A stretch of DNA of 60,000 nucleotides from Hydractinia symbiolongicarpus. Its lineage: Eukaryota > Cnidaria > Hydrozoa > Anthoathecata > Hydractiniidae. Position numbers and translations under genes: made by a program. Every line of letters begins with the position of its first letter. The first letter of the stretch is position 1. The notes under the pieces were generated by a model. The model ran no database searches and was not told the origin of the DNA. It saw only the letters and a list, made by a program, of their open reading frames with translations. Location: positions 12,216,001 to 12,276,000 of the forward strand of contig NC_079887.1 in NCBI RefSeq assembly GCF_029227915.1. Direction: 5' to 3'. Of this stretch, positions 10,481-22,713 are shown piece by piece.

Positions 10481-12215
10481 GAAATATAAAAACTTGAATC
10501 ATTTTGTATGTTGTTGTATATCTACCGAAATATTTCAATCCAAAATATTAAAAGAACAGAACTAAATTTATAATCAAGAAAATCACGCATAAAATCAAAG
10601 AAGATAACAATGCAGCGTTTTCGAATTTAAGAATCGAATATACTTCAAACGGCAACGTAACAGATTTAAGCTTACGTTTTAGGTTTAGGTTTTTTAAAAC
10701 GACATCAACACTGAATCACACAGTCTGTAATCTTAAAAACAGTAACAACAGAAAAATTACTTTTTACAGTTTATGTAAATTCTTTTCTAGGATATACACG
10801 CTGTTTTTATAAAAATACCGTGTTTTAGTTTCAGCCTGATGTTCTTAACTTCTTTGACAAATGCTATCCTCATTTTTCTCAATATGTTCTTAACATGAAT
10901 ATGGCCTGAAAATATATAATGTCTTAATAAAAATAAGCATGCTGTAAGTTACTATAGCTAGCTAATGGCAATTCTACTACATGTAACCGCCCATTGGTTG
11001 GACAAAAAAAAGTTCACTTCGTTTGATATACAATAAAAAAAAGTAAACTTTTAATCAGTTTTGTGCGTCATACAAATGTTCATATTTAAAACAAACTATC
11101 AAGCTTAGACATATTTTAGGATATTCTAAACTTCTGACCCATTTTTCAGAGTATGTACTTACAAAATAAGTGCTTAAAGAAAATAGTTTCCGACTCAAGA
11201 CACAAAAACAAACTTAATATTTAAGGAAAATTTAGCTCTGAAAGAAACGGCTAGAAACTCGTTATACACCCAAGTTCATTTCTATACTAAATAATCTAAA
11301 CAACGCACCTGTTTTCTTTTACTTCTCAGTAGGTAGCTTGCTAGCGTTCTCTTATTAAAACTCCAATCAGTTTTTTACTTCGAATACTAAACTTCGTTTC
11401 ATCCCAAAGAGAATGAATTGAAGATGCATACAAATGCCTGAAACATTTCCAATCAGTTCTCTTTGTGATCATCGTACGTTAGAAATATTTCTAACTAGCA
11501 CCTTCGTTCTACAACAACATAACATTTTTGTTTTTTACATTTTAGATTCGAATTACATTCATATTCGAATTCGATAGAATTTCTATAAAAGGAACCAACT
11601 TCGGTCCCAAAACACAAAAATGGATAATATAGAAAAAACAAATATAAGCTTTAATCTAACCTTATGATGAGTAAACATTATTTAATAATAATAGCACTTA
11701 ATAACTTTTTCCAGGATTACTTTGAAAAACAGACAACCTTCTTCGCTGCGCTTTTCTTTTTTTAGTTGATAAACAACTTGTTTCCGTTAGATACGACGTG
11801 CACATTAATTCGGGTGTAAAATTAAATTATTCTATCTATAACGACCAACGGGGCTTTTAAAACAAAAAAACAAATAGAAACATTTAAAAATAAAAATAAA
11901 AATTTAGTGTTAATAAAAAAAAAAAAAAAAGAGTTTTTATTTTCTAAAATAACGAAAAAAAAAGAATTAAAAGTTTAAATAGTAACCCCCTGATTTGTGC
12001 TTTTTTACCTTGGTAAATTTTAGCGTAACGCCACCTCGTAAGAAAGTGACCCGTACTTTGCGTGTCGTGGACATGGTTACTCATACAAGCGTATTATTAT
12101 ATAGATATTCTTCAATAACTTCTTTGAAGCAAAGTCTACTGTTTGTAAGACAACATGCAAATTTTAATCACTTCTATGTTTTCAATACTTTCTACAGTTG
12201 CTGGATTATCCATAA
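10481..12215. other. AT-rich stretch, no gene seen
   Basis: No ORF with a recognisable motif. It contains an A16 tract near 11,915 and scattered CGTATTATTATATAG (12,085), a relic of the alpha unit end. Confidence 0.4.
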
Positions 12216-12221
12216 TACTAG

Positions 12222-12690
12222 TCGATAAGGCCCGTGGAAGAATCCACTCAGACAAAAAATTAGGTTGTTTTGTAGATTTTGCTAACGTCAGCAGTGCGTA
12301 CAAAAAAATTGGCGAAATGTAGTTTATCTGTTGCCTGTAATGCGTACAGATTGAAACGTTGATAAAAATAGGTGTTCGCAAACGAATAAGGAAATATATA
12401 AAGTGTTTTAAAATTTTAAATTTTGCTGACGTCAGTAAACTCCTGTAAAGTACAAATAAAAAATTTCTTTAGAAATTTGCACAAAGTCCACTTAGGCAGA
12501 AGTACATTGGAACAAAGAATGGTAACTTGTATTTTGATGACGTCTGCCAGGACCCGTCAATACACAATATTTTTTCCCTGAAGTTTGTTTACACGTTGCT
12601 TCCAATGTGTAGAGCTTGAAACGCTGATCAAAATAATGTATAGAATCACGTGCAACACCAACAATAATAATATAGTCAGAAATTACACAT
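12222..12690 (+). repeat. Alpha repeat, second block (partial)
   Basis: Begins TCGATAAGGCCCGTGGAAG directly after CTAG, as in the other units. It contains TGCTAACGTCAGCA and TGCTGACGTCAGTA variants and ends in the GAAACGCTGATCAAAATAAT segment, beyond which beta sequence begins. Confidence 0.7.
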
Positions 12691-12699
12691 CTCAAATAT

Positions 12700-13465
12700 T
12701 TGTATTTTATCTATATTAATTACGTTTGATTACGTTGAAAACCTTCAATATTTTAATTAAAAGTGTCAAAAACATCAAATTTATATCTGGAAAATCATTT
12801 ATTAGGTTACATACTATCCTGTTCCCCAAAAATATACACAAAATGTAAAATTATATAACCAGTTAAGAACACAATTTTTTTTCTTAGTATGATGATCTGT
12901 AGTGACCTTTACCAACCATTTTAAACGTAAATGTCAAAAAGAATAAGGAGTAAATTTTGAATGAACAAAGATATTATTTTTGGAATATATATACGGTCCT
13001 TCCTCACAAAAGTTTACACAAAATGTAAAACAGATTGGTTTTTGAGGAGCATATCCAAATCAACGAAAATCATTTCATTTAGCATGTCCTATATTGCCAT
13101 TGCCCATAAATCTTCCACATAAAGGTTATGAAACACATCAAATTATAGAAAAATCAGGCATTTTATCATACAATATAAAAAACAAAAAAGTTTTAGTCAG
13201 AACAATTAGTAATTTTTTCAGTATCACCAAACACAGTTATTACTACAATTTTAAAATTCTTAACAAAAACGTAAATTTGTTTCTTCAGTATATATATTGC
13301 ATATGGTCTTTTTCCTACACAAGTTTACATAAAATTTAAAAGAACAGCAGTTAGCAACATAAAGAAAACACGAACAACCATACCATCCTCTCATAAATTA
13401 AAATAAAGTCATAAACCCACTTGTCATATTGGTTGGGTACCCTTGTTAAGTTTATAGGAAATGAG
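12700..13465 (+). repeat. Beta repeat block, second copy
   Basis: Collinear with 20,940-22,135. Shared segments include GTTGAAAACC, CCAGTTAAGAACACA, TTAGTATGATGATC, ATATACGGT, ACACAAAATGTAAAACAGAT, ATATTGCCATT and AAAGGTTATGAAACACATCA in the same order. It ends with CACTTGTCATATTG, also at the end of the third copy. Confidence 0.7.
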
Positions 13466-13489
13466 AAAATAATTATACTCTTAAAAAAG

Positions 13490-13800
13490 TACATCCTACT
13501 TTACTATCCTGCAAAAGTTCGAGTCTTTGAAAGATTTTGTAGGCAGCTAGCTAACTTATTGCATCATAATTCGTGCTCAAAAGCAAAGTTTGGAAACTAA
13601 GGTAGCTAGACTAGATAATTAAAAAAGAGGAATAACAACATAAGTCATAATAGGTTAGAGCTACCCATGGGGGGTGGGAAGAGTAGGATCTGGAGGCTAA
13701 CATTAGCTAGCTACCAGTAGCTAAGACACCCCCAGTTAAATATACTTAAACTGAGAACATTTAGTTAAAACTAGCCATAGTTACCACTAATGCGCCTCGA
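13490..13800 (+). repeat. Gamma repeat block, TAGCTAGC-rich, copy 1
   Basis: Matches 29,605-29,880 over about 270 bp (GATTTTGTAG, CATCATAATTCGTG, AAAAGAGGAATAACAACA, CTAACATTAGCTAGCTACC, CAGTTAAATATACTTAA). It holds many CTAGCTAG-type palindromes. It follows beta directly, the same order as in the later block. Confidence 0.7.
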
Positions 13801-14985
13801 ATTGCTAATAACGATTTAAAAAATACGAATTTAGAACGGGATCGAAATTTAAAATGGAAAATGGTGGATGTTTCATGTAACTGCGTGATAACGGGTATGA
13901 TAACAGAAAGGCAGAGCGGAATCGAATAGAGACTTTTGGATAAGCTTATTGCCCAGAGGAAAAATTATAAATTAGAAGCCCTGCGACTTGAAGATTTCCG
14001 TCATTAGCCTGGAAGATTCTGAAATTTGAAGTATAGACTTTGAAAACGGAGAACAATGGGTAAAAAAATCATAAGTATTCTAATTCTCAATTATTATTAT
14101 CACTAAACCTAAAATACAACATAATAAATAAAAAATAAGAAATAATTTTTTTACATATATATAGTATATATTCTAAAAACTTTAACTGGATATTTTTATA
14201 ACTGATCTGAAAAATTCTTGAAATTCTAGGATACAGATTGTTATGTATGAACTTGACGATTCGAATATAACAACTTCTGAACAAGTTCAATTTCAATGAA
14301 TTATTACTCAATAATTTACCAATAAAATCCTTTAAAATTTACTCTCTCGTTGAAGATTTTTCGAAAATGCTGATGGTGCATGGTTTGATAACAGTTGATC
14401 TGAAAAAGAAAGTACATTTAAAAATATGAAACAAGAATACAATTTTACTAGGAACTGAATTAATACCAGGTTGTGTAATTATTGTCTCCCTTTTTGATTT
14501 GAAGTGAGAACAATCAATGCTATGTGATGCACAAGGTATATTATATATATAAATATATGTATATAAATTTATTCAAACTGGTTTTCGATATCATTGTTAA
14601 ACAAGTAACATTTTAAGTAGGCGATACATGATTTTGAAACCTGTGGATAATACAGGATTTATTTTGTCGAAATCAATTTATTGAATTAAGCAAATTTGAT
14701 CGTTTATTATCCTTTTTTGATTTTAAGGAAATTTGTTGGTCATTTTTTGTTTGACAAATTCAAAAAGTTGAACATATCTAACTTTTGAAAAGTTGAAACA
14801 AAAAAGGGTAAATGCACAATTAATAAATTTATCAAATTTAATAAATTGATAGTGTTTTCATGAGATTTTTAAAATCAAGTCTTTTCTAAGAAATCTTAGA
14901 AAAATATATTGTGATACTTAAAGGTGAGAAAGTTTTTCAAGGAAATTAGGGTCTATTTTTTTCAACAAACTATCCCGGTATTAGG
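13801..14985. other. AT-rich stretch, no gene seen
   Basis: Includes AT microsatellite-like sequence near 14,155 and 14,540. No coding signal. Confidence 0.4.
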
Positions 14986-14988
14986 CAC

Positions 14989-15425
14989 TCAAGGAGAACT
15001 GATAATTAGCCAGTAACAGAATGGTTAGCCGATGCAGAATAATTATATATAGGGCACGTCCAGTATAATTAGTCGCTCATACAGCTAATTATACGATATA
15101 AATTTTTTTGATTTAAATTTCCACACATTTCTTCGTTATCAATCTCCCCATAGCTATCTATATTTTCTATATTTATATAGATCCACATAAAGTTGTACTT
15201 CAATTGAAACCAAAAATAGGAACAAGAAACGCTTGTGTCGAGAAGATAATAGTGTTATTTATTTATGTCATGTTATTTAACAAGACACTATTCTGATTTC
15301 AAGAAAAAAACATGAAAAGTGAAAAACACAAAGAAGCCTGTAACAACAATTATACTGTGGGTAGCGTTATAGTTATACTGCAACGGCTAACTATCATGTT
15401 ATTGGCTAATTATTAGTTCACCTTG
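14989..15425. mobile_element. MITE with about 80-bp inverted repeats
   Basis: CAAGGAGAACTGATAATTAG at 14,989 and its inverted relative starting from 15,425 (CAAGGTGAACTAATAATTAG) continue through AGCCAGTAACA...GGTTAGCCG...GCAGAATAA with scattered mismatches for about 80 bp. The interior is non-coding. Superfamily unknown; no clear target duplication. Confidence 0.65.
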
Positions 15426-15604
15426 ACTGTTCAGTGCAAGCAACAATAAAATTTTGTCAGGCTTCGGCAACTTTTCTGCAGAAGATATAAAAAATCCTGT
15501 GACGAATATCTTTTTACCTGATAGCAATAGCCTCACAAAGGTTCCTTCGGAAGTTATTTTAGTCCCATTTTTCTCAAAAGAACAGGAGTCGGGTATCCAG
15601 CCCC

Positions 15605-15765
15605 CCATGATAAAAGAAGGGTGCCGATAAGCTGCAAACGCTCGCATATAAAAGGGTGAGTTTGGCGGCTTTTTGAATGAAATTATTGGTTGGCCTCGGA
15701 AACTCCCTAACTTTTTACAACTTTTTACGGCGTATGCGGCTTATCAGCACTCTTGTTGATAAAAT
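15605..15765. repeat. Small foldback, GTGCCGATAAGC arms
   Basis: GTGCCGATAAGCTGCAAACG (15,621-15,640 approx.) is inverted at 15,730-15,750 as the complement of GTGCTGATAAGCCGCATACG. The centre is about 90 bp. Confidence 0.5.
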
Positions 15766-15931
15766 TAAGTAAAGCAGGACAAAGGCTTTTTAAACGTAAT
15801 TAAGGCACTATTTTGTGTAGCCTAGCTAGCTGGCTGGCTTGATATGTAGCTATTAAAAGTAATTTTAGAGGATTTTAAATATAGTTACATCACTAAAGCT
15901 ACTACGAAAAGCCAGATCAGGAAGGCAAGAC

Positions 15932-16201
15932 CAGTCGGGGAAAACAGCAATTTAGGTTATGTAACCTAATTAGGCTATCATCTCCTAATTAAGCCATGCT
16001 GATAGCCTAACTAGGATATGAAGTCATATATTTAACTTTTGCAAAGAAAATACGCACATTCACAAAGATACGGATAGCACGTTAGTGGTGATTATAGCCT
16101 AATTAGAATAGCATAGCCAAGTTAGATTAGGAATCCTTCTCCTAATTTGGCGAATAGCCTTATTAGTTTATGATGTCCTAATTTGCTGTTTTCCCTGACT
16201 G
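15932..16201. mobile_element. 270-bp MITE, CAGTCGGGGAAAACAGCAA ends
   Basis: The left end CAGTCGGGGAAAACAGCAA and inverted right end (CAGTCAGGGAAAACAGCAAA read from the other side) extend with mismatches to AGGCTAT, about 48 bp. The direct repeat AAGAC flanks both sides (15,927-15,931 and 16,202-16,206). The interior has several CCTAATTAG palindromes. It has no coding region. Confidence 0.7.
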
Positions 16202-16592
16202 AAGACCAACAAAATTTTAGTCATGGCTGTATATACACGAAATCTTTAGGGATAATTGACATCATAATGTACCTTAACATCAGATAACAACCTTAACATG
16301 TAACATCCTTCTTCACAAGAAGGCAAGTATTGACATATATACAGCATTACTAAAAAGTTCAAAAAATATATCAACGGTACGAGAAAACTTCCCAGTTATA
16401 AATTTCGATGTATCCCTAAATTGCAGCCTTTGGATCGAGCCAGGAACCGTCCTAAGTTTAATAAGACATAAGAGTAATCCTTCTACTTACTTACCGTTAA
16501 CAGGCTTAGCAACAACGTGGTTCAGACAAAAACAAATCTATTCTTGAAGATAAATTCACGTGGGCTGCAACGACATTTAAGCACGTTAAACG

Positions 16593-16802
16593 AGACAAAC
16601 GAAGCCTCGTATTACAAAACTCCATATTAGCATAACAGAAGAATCTCGATTAGCATTTTTTAACGCATTCAAATCTTTAGAGACAAGAAGGACATCGAGA
16701 CAAAAAGATTTGCCCGAAAAGTGTTTTTTTTGTCTTGGTGGTACCAAACACATAGGTTGTGTTATATCGGGTTGGAAGATCGAGCAGAAATCCCCCGCGA
16801 AG
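16593..16802 (+). pseudogene. Possible exon or element remnant with CxxC-H-C motif
   Basis: A roughly 70-codon open frame without an early ATG reads ...LETRRTSRQKDLPEKCFFC then LGGTKHIGC. The C-x2-C-x5-H-x2-C spacing is close to, but not, a CCHC zinc knuckle. It is followed by a stop at about 16,800. It could be a decayed gag-like or exon fragment; evidence is only this motif. Confidence 0.25.
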
Positions 16803-16868
16803 TAGAGAGTGGAAAAAAATTTCTGCCATACACAACACAAACACTATGTACTCGCGGTCCACTAAATG

Positions 16869-16890
16869 TGCGCCCCTTCGGCGGGGCGCA
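16869..16890. repeat. GC-rich 8-bp hairpin
   Basis: TGCGCCCC, loop TTCGGC, GGGGCGCA: conspicuous in AT-rich surroundings. A sister hairpin with similar preceding sequence is at 43,805. Confidence 0.65.
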
Positions 16891-16914
16891 GCTAAAGGTA
16901 GCTATTTATCCTTA

Positions 16915-17390
16915 AAGCACATATAAAGAGGAACAATAGTAAAGTAAAAATAATAACGTTACAGCGAGTTCAACAAACCAAAGTTTTCCGTTTGTTATTC
17001 AGCTAACAGCTTTATGTAGAATTTTGAATTTTAGTACAAATACATTAGTTACGCGCCAGGGCACACATTAATTACGCAACATAATGTCAACAAAAATGGC
17101 TACTTTACAAATTTAAGGCTTTTAGGCGGGTGGCTTTTGCTAAAAAAAGGGAGCCTTTTTGCTCCAGCGACATAAAAACCAAACGTCTAAAAATATCAAA
17201 GTTCTTACTATCTGTGATTTCAAATCGCCTTCAAACCTTCAAGCCTTTATTTTCTACTTCTAATTTTTTTTTACTTCTAGCTTCACTTCTCACTTTTAAC
17301 TTAACATTTTTGAAATTTTTTCTTTTTTAAATATGCTTTTTAAATATGCTCTTTTCACTTATTTCAAGACGAAGGAACCCGTCAAAACAG
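16915..17390 (+). repeat. Delta repeat block, copy 1
   Basis: Collinear with 30,230-30,785: GTTCAACAAACCAAA, CAGCTAACAG.TTTATG, TTTTGAATTTTAG, AACGTCTAAA, AAAGTTCTTACT, CTTCACTTCTCACTT and TTTCAAGACGAAG occur in order. In both copies alpha-type sequence follows. Confidence 0.65.
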
Positions 17391-17399
17391 AAAAAAAAT

Positions 17400-20300
17400 T
17401 TTTTTTTAATAATTTATATAAGTTTGGCCTTCATCGTATAGATCTTGAAACACTATTCAAGAAAATGATAAGATCATGTACTTTTGACAAACGGTTGTAG
17501 AGATATTAGGGTTTGAAGGTTTTTTCATGACGTCATCAACCCGTCCATTCCGAAATGTATTTGGTCACCCATGTTTGGGAAACTTACCCAAATTGGTCCT
17601 AGGTGGTCCCTAGTTACCCACGCGGTGAAAAAACATTGACGCCACCACCTGGTTTCCAAGTTAATTGGCTTCAAAGTCTTAAGGGCACTATAATGGCTTC
17701 ATTAATTTAATATAAGATATTGACGATAAAGTAGTAATATTGACGTTGCGTCGCAACGTCAGAAAGTTTACCATATTAGACATTCATTTTTCGGCAACAA
17801 CAAAGGAAAATAAACACATCCACTTTGCCTGCTACGGACAGACACGCAAAGTTTCCGTATTATTATAGAAGACTAGTCGATAAGGCCGTGGAGAAATCCA
17901 CTTAGGCAGAAGGACAATGTAAAAATAAGTTGTTTAAGATTATTTGCTGACGTCAGAAGCAAAGAATTACAAAAAAATTTGGTAAAATTTAGTTTAATCG
18001 TTGCCCGTACTGTGCAGAGGTTAAAACGCTTATCAAGAAAATGTATATGATCATGTGCTTTTGATGAGCGGTAAATGAGATATAAGGATTTAAAAATTTT
18101 GCTGACGTCAGCAATGGCCCGTCAAAACCAACCAAATTTTTTTTAGAAATTTGTATACCTGTTACCTCTATCATATAGATCCTGAAACGCTGATCAAGAA
18201 AATGTATAGGATCATGTGCTTTTGACAAACGGTTGCAAAAAAATTATGGCTTGAAGATTTTTGATGACGTCATCAACCCGTCTATTCCGAAACGGATTTG
18301 GGGACCCACGTTTGGAAAACTTACCCAAGTGTTTTACAGACTTTATCAAAGAAAATGGTGAAGAATATAATGCACTTTACAAAAGTCACAGACAGACAGA
18401 ACTGGCGTATTATTATATAGACTAGTCGCTAAAGCCCGTGGAAAAATTAAATTTTGATGACGTCAGCAAAGATTTGTCAAGAGACAAAATATTTTTTTTA
18501 AGAAATTTGTTTAATTGTTGCCTCTATTGTGTAGAGCTTGAATAGCTGATTAAACTAATGTATAGGATCATTTGTTTTGTACAAACACCTAAGGATATAT
18601 AAGGGTTTAAAAATTTTGCTGACGCCAGCAAAAACGAACAAATATGCAAAAAAAATATTTTAAGAAATTTGTATACCCGTTGCCTTCATCGTATAGATCT
18701 CAAAACGCTGATCAAGAAATTGTATAGGATCATGTATCTTTTACAAACGGTTGCAGAGATATTGAGGTTTGGAGATTTTCTGATGACGTCATCAACCCGT
18801 CCCTTCCGAAACAGATTGGGGGACCCATGTCTGGGAAACTTACTCAAATTGGTTCTAGGTGATCCCTAGTTACCCACGCGGTGAAAAATCATTGACGTCA
18901 CCACCTCGTTTCCAAGTTATTTGGCCTGAAAATTTTAGGTGCACTGTAATGGCGTCATTAATTTAATATTGGATATTGACGTTAAAGTAGTGTTATTTAC
19001 GTCGCGCCGTAACGACATAAAATTTAAGATATTAGACATGCATTTTTTGGTTACTTCAAAGAAAATTTCGACAAGATCAGAGGAAAATGAACAGATCCAC
19101 TTTGCCTGTCACAGAGACACGGAACTGCCGTATTATTATTATACTAGTCGATAAGGCCCGTGGAAAAATCCACTTAGGCAGAAGGACAATGGATAAATAG
19201 GTTGTTTTAGATTTTTTGCTGACGTCAGCAGTGCAATTACAAAAATTTTTGGCGAAATTTAATTCATTCGTTGCCTGTACTCTGCAGAGGTTTAAACGCT
19301 GACCAAGAAAATGTATATGATCATGTCTTTTTGATAAGCGTTTAATGAGATATAAGGGTTTTAAAATTTTGCTGACGTCAGCAATGGCCAGTCAACCGCC
19401 CAAAAATTTTTTTTTAGAAATTTGTATACCTGCTGCCTTCATTGTATAGGTCTTGAAACGCTGATCAAGATAATGTATAGGATCGCGTGTTTTTGACAAA
19501 CGGTTGCAGAGATATTAGGGTTGAATGTTTTTTGGTGGCGTCATCAACCCGTCTATTCCGAAACGGATTCGGGGACCCAGGTTTGGGAAACTTACCCAAA
19601 TTGGTCCCAGGTGGTCTCTAGTTACCTACGGAGGAGATGACGTCAGTTATTTCCACCCGTTTCCAAGTTATTTAGCCTCAAATTTAAAAGTGCAATTAAA
19701 TGGCTTCACTAATTTTAATATAATTTCCATTGACGTCAATATTACTTTAACGTCAAAGTTTGGTAATTTACAGAACAAATTTGTAGACGATGTTTTATAG
19801 ACTTTATCAAAGAAGGTTTATCCACTTTGCAAAAGTCACAGACAGACAGAACTGGCGTATTATTATATAGACTAGTCGATAAAGCCCGTGGAAAAATCCA
19901 CTAAGGCAGAAGAACAATGGAAAAATAGGTTGCTTTAGATTTTTTGCTGACATCAGCAGTGCATACACAGAAGGAAAATTAGTGAAATTTAGTCACTCGT
20001 TGTCTGTAATGTGTAGAGTTGAAACGCTGGTCAAAATAATGCATAGTACCGTATGTTTTTGACAAACGCCTAAGAAGATATAAGGGCTTAAAAACTTTGC
20101 TGACGTCAGCGAAGTCCCTACCAAAAGTTCCAAAAAAACTTTCTTTACAAATTCGTACACTCGTTGCATTCATCGTATAGATCTTGAAATGCTGATCAAG
20201 AAAATGTATAGAAACATGAACTTTTGACAAACGGTTGCAGAGATATTGGGGTTTGAAGGTTTTGTGATGACGTCATCAACCCGTTCATTCCGAAACGGAT

Positions 20301-20745
20301 TCAGGGACCAAGGTTTGGGAAACTTACCCAAATTGGTCCCAGGTGGTCCCTAGTTACCCACGCGGTGAAAAATCATTGACGTCACCACCTCGTTTCCAAG
20401 TTATTTGGCCTCAAAGTTTTAAGTGCACTGTAACGGCTTCATTAATTTAATATAAGATATTGACGTTAAAGTAGTGTTATTGACGTCGCGCCGTAACGTC
20501 AGAAAATATAACATATTAGACATGCATTTTTTGGTTACTTCAAAGAAAATTTCGGTAAGATCAAAGGAAAATGAACACATCCACTTTGCCTGTTACAGAC
20601 ACACGGAACTGGCGTATTATTATATAGATAGACTAGTCGATAATGCCCGTGAAAAAATCCACTTAGGCAAAAGCCCAATGAAAAAATAGGTTGCTTTAGA
20701 TGTTTTGCTGACGTCAGCAGTGCATATACAAAAAAAATGTTCTTA
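17400..20745 (+). repeat. Alpha repeat, head-to-tail array of six units
   Basis: Unit starts (TCGATAA-type, each preceded by CTAG) are at 17,877, 18,426, 19,148, 19,876 and 20,637, giving unit lengths of 549, 722, 728 and 761 bp, with partial units at both ends. Perfect TGCTGACGTCAGCA occurs at 18,100, 19,217, 19,370 and 20,706, with near-matches at 17,948 and 20,098. Units also share GACGTCATCAACCCGT, GGTCCCAGGTGGTCCCTAG and ATTGACGTCACCACCTCG. Each full unit has two copies of the GAAACGCTGATCAAG segment, so the unit arose by internal duplication. The 549-bp unit lacks one interior part. Confidence 0.85.
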
Positions 20746-22135
20746 AAATTTTACACCAAATAACAAATGTCAAATAGCATTAAATCCTCCACACAAATCT
20801 TACACAAAATAAAAAAGAACAGCATGCAAGGTGCAACACTCACAACACCATCTAAACCGACAGTGAATAGAGTCACAACACGGATAATAAAAATGTTAGA
20901 AATAACGCATCTCAAATATGTACATCTTATAAGTGATTATGTTGAAAACCCTCAGTATTTTATTCTGAAATGTCAAAAAGGAGGCCTGCAAAGAGTTAGC
21001 ACAAATCAACAAAAATAAGTTCTTTACGCATTTTAAATATTGTCTTTCCCTTAAAAGCTTATACAAAATATGAAAAAGCCATAGTTAGGAAAACATCAAA
21101 TTTAAATCTAGAAAAATCAGTCACTTCGGTTGCATACCATCCTCTCCCGCAAAGTTCCACAAGTGTAAAAATCAACCAGTTAAGAACACAAAAAATTTCT
21201 TTTTTAGTATGATGATCCATACTGCCCTTTACCAAAAACCTAAATGTCAAAAAATCAATAAGCAAAGAATAAACTTGAATCAACAAACATTGTATATATA
21301 CGGTTCATAAACAAACCTTTACACAAAATGTAAAACAGATCGTTTTTTGAGTAACACATCTAAATCAACAAAAATAAGTTCATTCAGCATGTGGTATATT
21401 GCCATTACCCATTAATCTTCCACAAAAAGGTTATGAAACACATCAAAATTTAAAATAATCAGTCATTTCAGTGCACACAGTCCTTGCGTTTAGATTACGC
21501 AATATAAAAAAAAAACATTTTCCGTCAGAACATTAAGTATATAATTTTTTTATCATCAGCAAACATTATCCCTACAAAATTTTGTAAAATTCTCAAGAAA
21601 AACAAAAACGTGAAACCATGGAATTTTCTTCCAGCAAAAATTACATCACATACAGTTAGTTCTCCCAAACAATAGTTTATAATACGAAGTTTAAAGACAA
21701 AGTTGTTTATATAGTCTAAAGATGTACTTACACTGTATATACAAAAGCTTAACCAATAAATACTTTTTAACTTTCAAACTCGTTTTATTTCTTACTTAGT
21801 TAGTAAACCATGGCTGTTATTTTTACCGATAAAGACATCAGCTTTGCAACAGCTTACAGTGAAGTCTGATTCTACAAAGATTTGTTCTTTCAGTATATAT
21901 ATTGCATGTGGTCTATTTCCAAAAATATTACACAAAATTTTATAAAACAGCATTTTGCAACACGAACAATATGAACTGACAAATTTTTTTTAATCTACGT
22001 ATAAACCCACGTATATAAATTTCCAATCAAATGTCAAAATAACTATAAAAAATAACTTAACACACACACTTTAAAATCTATAAAATTCGTTTCACTTGTC
22101 ATATTGTGGTCTCCTTGTAAGGTTTACAGGAAATC
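20746..22135 (+). repeat. Beta repeat block, third copy
   Basis: Longest beta block, with TTTACACAAAATGTAAAACAG-like motifs near 20,800, 21,058, 21,318 and 21,930. It is collinear with 12,700-13,465 and ends at CACTTGTCATATTG before a non-LTR fragment. ORFs inside show no motifs. Confidence 0.65.
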
Positions 22136-22200
22136 ATCATCATTCATCATCATCATTCTCGGCTTAACGTCCGTTTTCCATGCTAGCATGGGTTGGACGG
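22136..22200 (-). mobile_element. Non-LTR retrotransposon 3' fragment, part 2 (split by BEL)
   Basis: On the minus strand this gives the end of an ORF, THASMENGR then TAA (22,164-22,166), followed by a CATCAT-type (ATGATG on the minus strand) tail. It is continuous with 29,412-29,600 once the BEL/Pao insertion is set aside. The ATG-repeat tail and this terminus are familiar from LINE copies in many marine invertebrates. Confidence 0.65.
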
Positions 22201-22670
22201 TGTAATGCGGACTGGGTTATTGAGAATTGACTTGTAACTTGTGAATATATTCAAACTAAAATAAATTTTTACAAAATTTTTAAATAAACTAAAAAATTGA
22301 ACTGACAAATCCTACAGTGACAATAATTGAACTTGTTTGAAGTTGATTTGACAGATGTTACGTACTCTTTGAAATTCATGTTACAACTGATGTGAAGAAA
22401 AAGTGTGTCTATTTATACAAAAATATTGAAACAGAATTATTGCCTAGTGAATAATTACATAAAAAATTACAGCAATTATCTAACATGAGCAAAAGGAATA
22501 AAATAAAATAATGGCCTAAGGGAATATAAATAACATACATGATTTTTTGATAATAATCAATTGAATATAATCACCTAGGGACCATAATAATAAAAATAAA
22601 TGTGATTAAAAACGGGTGGAAAAAGATGAGGAGAAATTTTTGTCTTTATAAATGTTCATGTTGCAGCACA
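22201..22670 (-). repeat. 3' LTR of the BEL/Pao element (470 bp)
   Basis: Begins TGTAATGCGG and ends GTTGCAGCACA on the plus strand. It is near-identical to the other LTR (about a dozen or so differences by eye) except that it lacks a roughly 145-bp internal segment present there, between AATAAT and TGAACTTG. Confidence 0.9.
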
Positions 22671-22713
22671 CTCCCCGCCAAGGCAAAAATTTCTTTGAGG
22701 AGTTCATTTGTAT

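Noticed and set aside
15399-15647. 82-codon minus ORF
   Set aside because: Overlaps the arm of the MITE at 14,989-15,425 and a foldback; no family resemblance.
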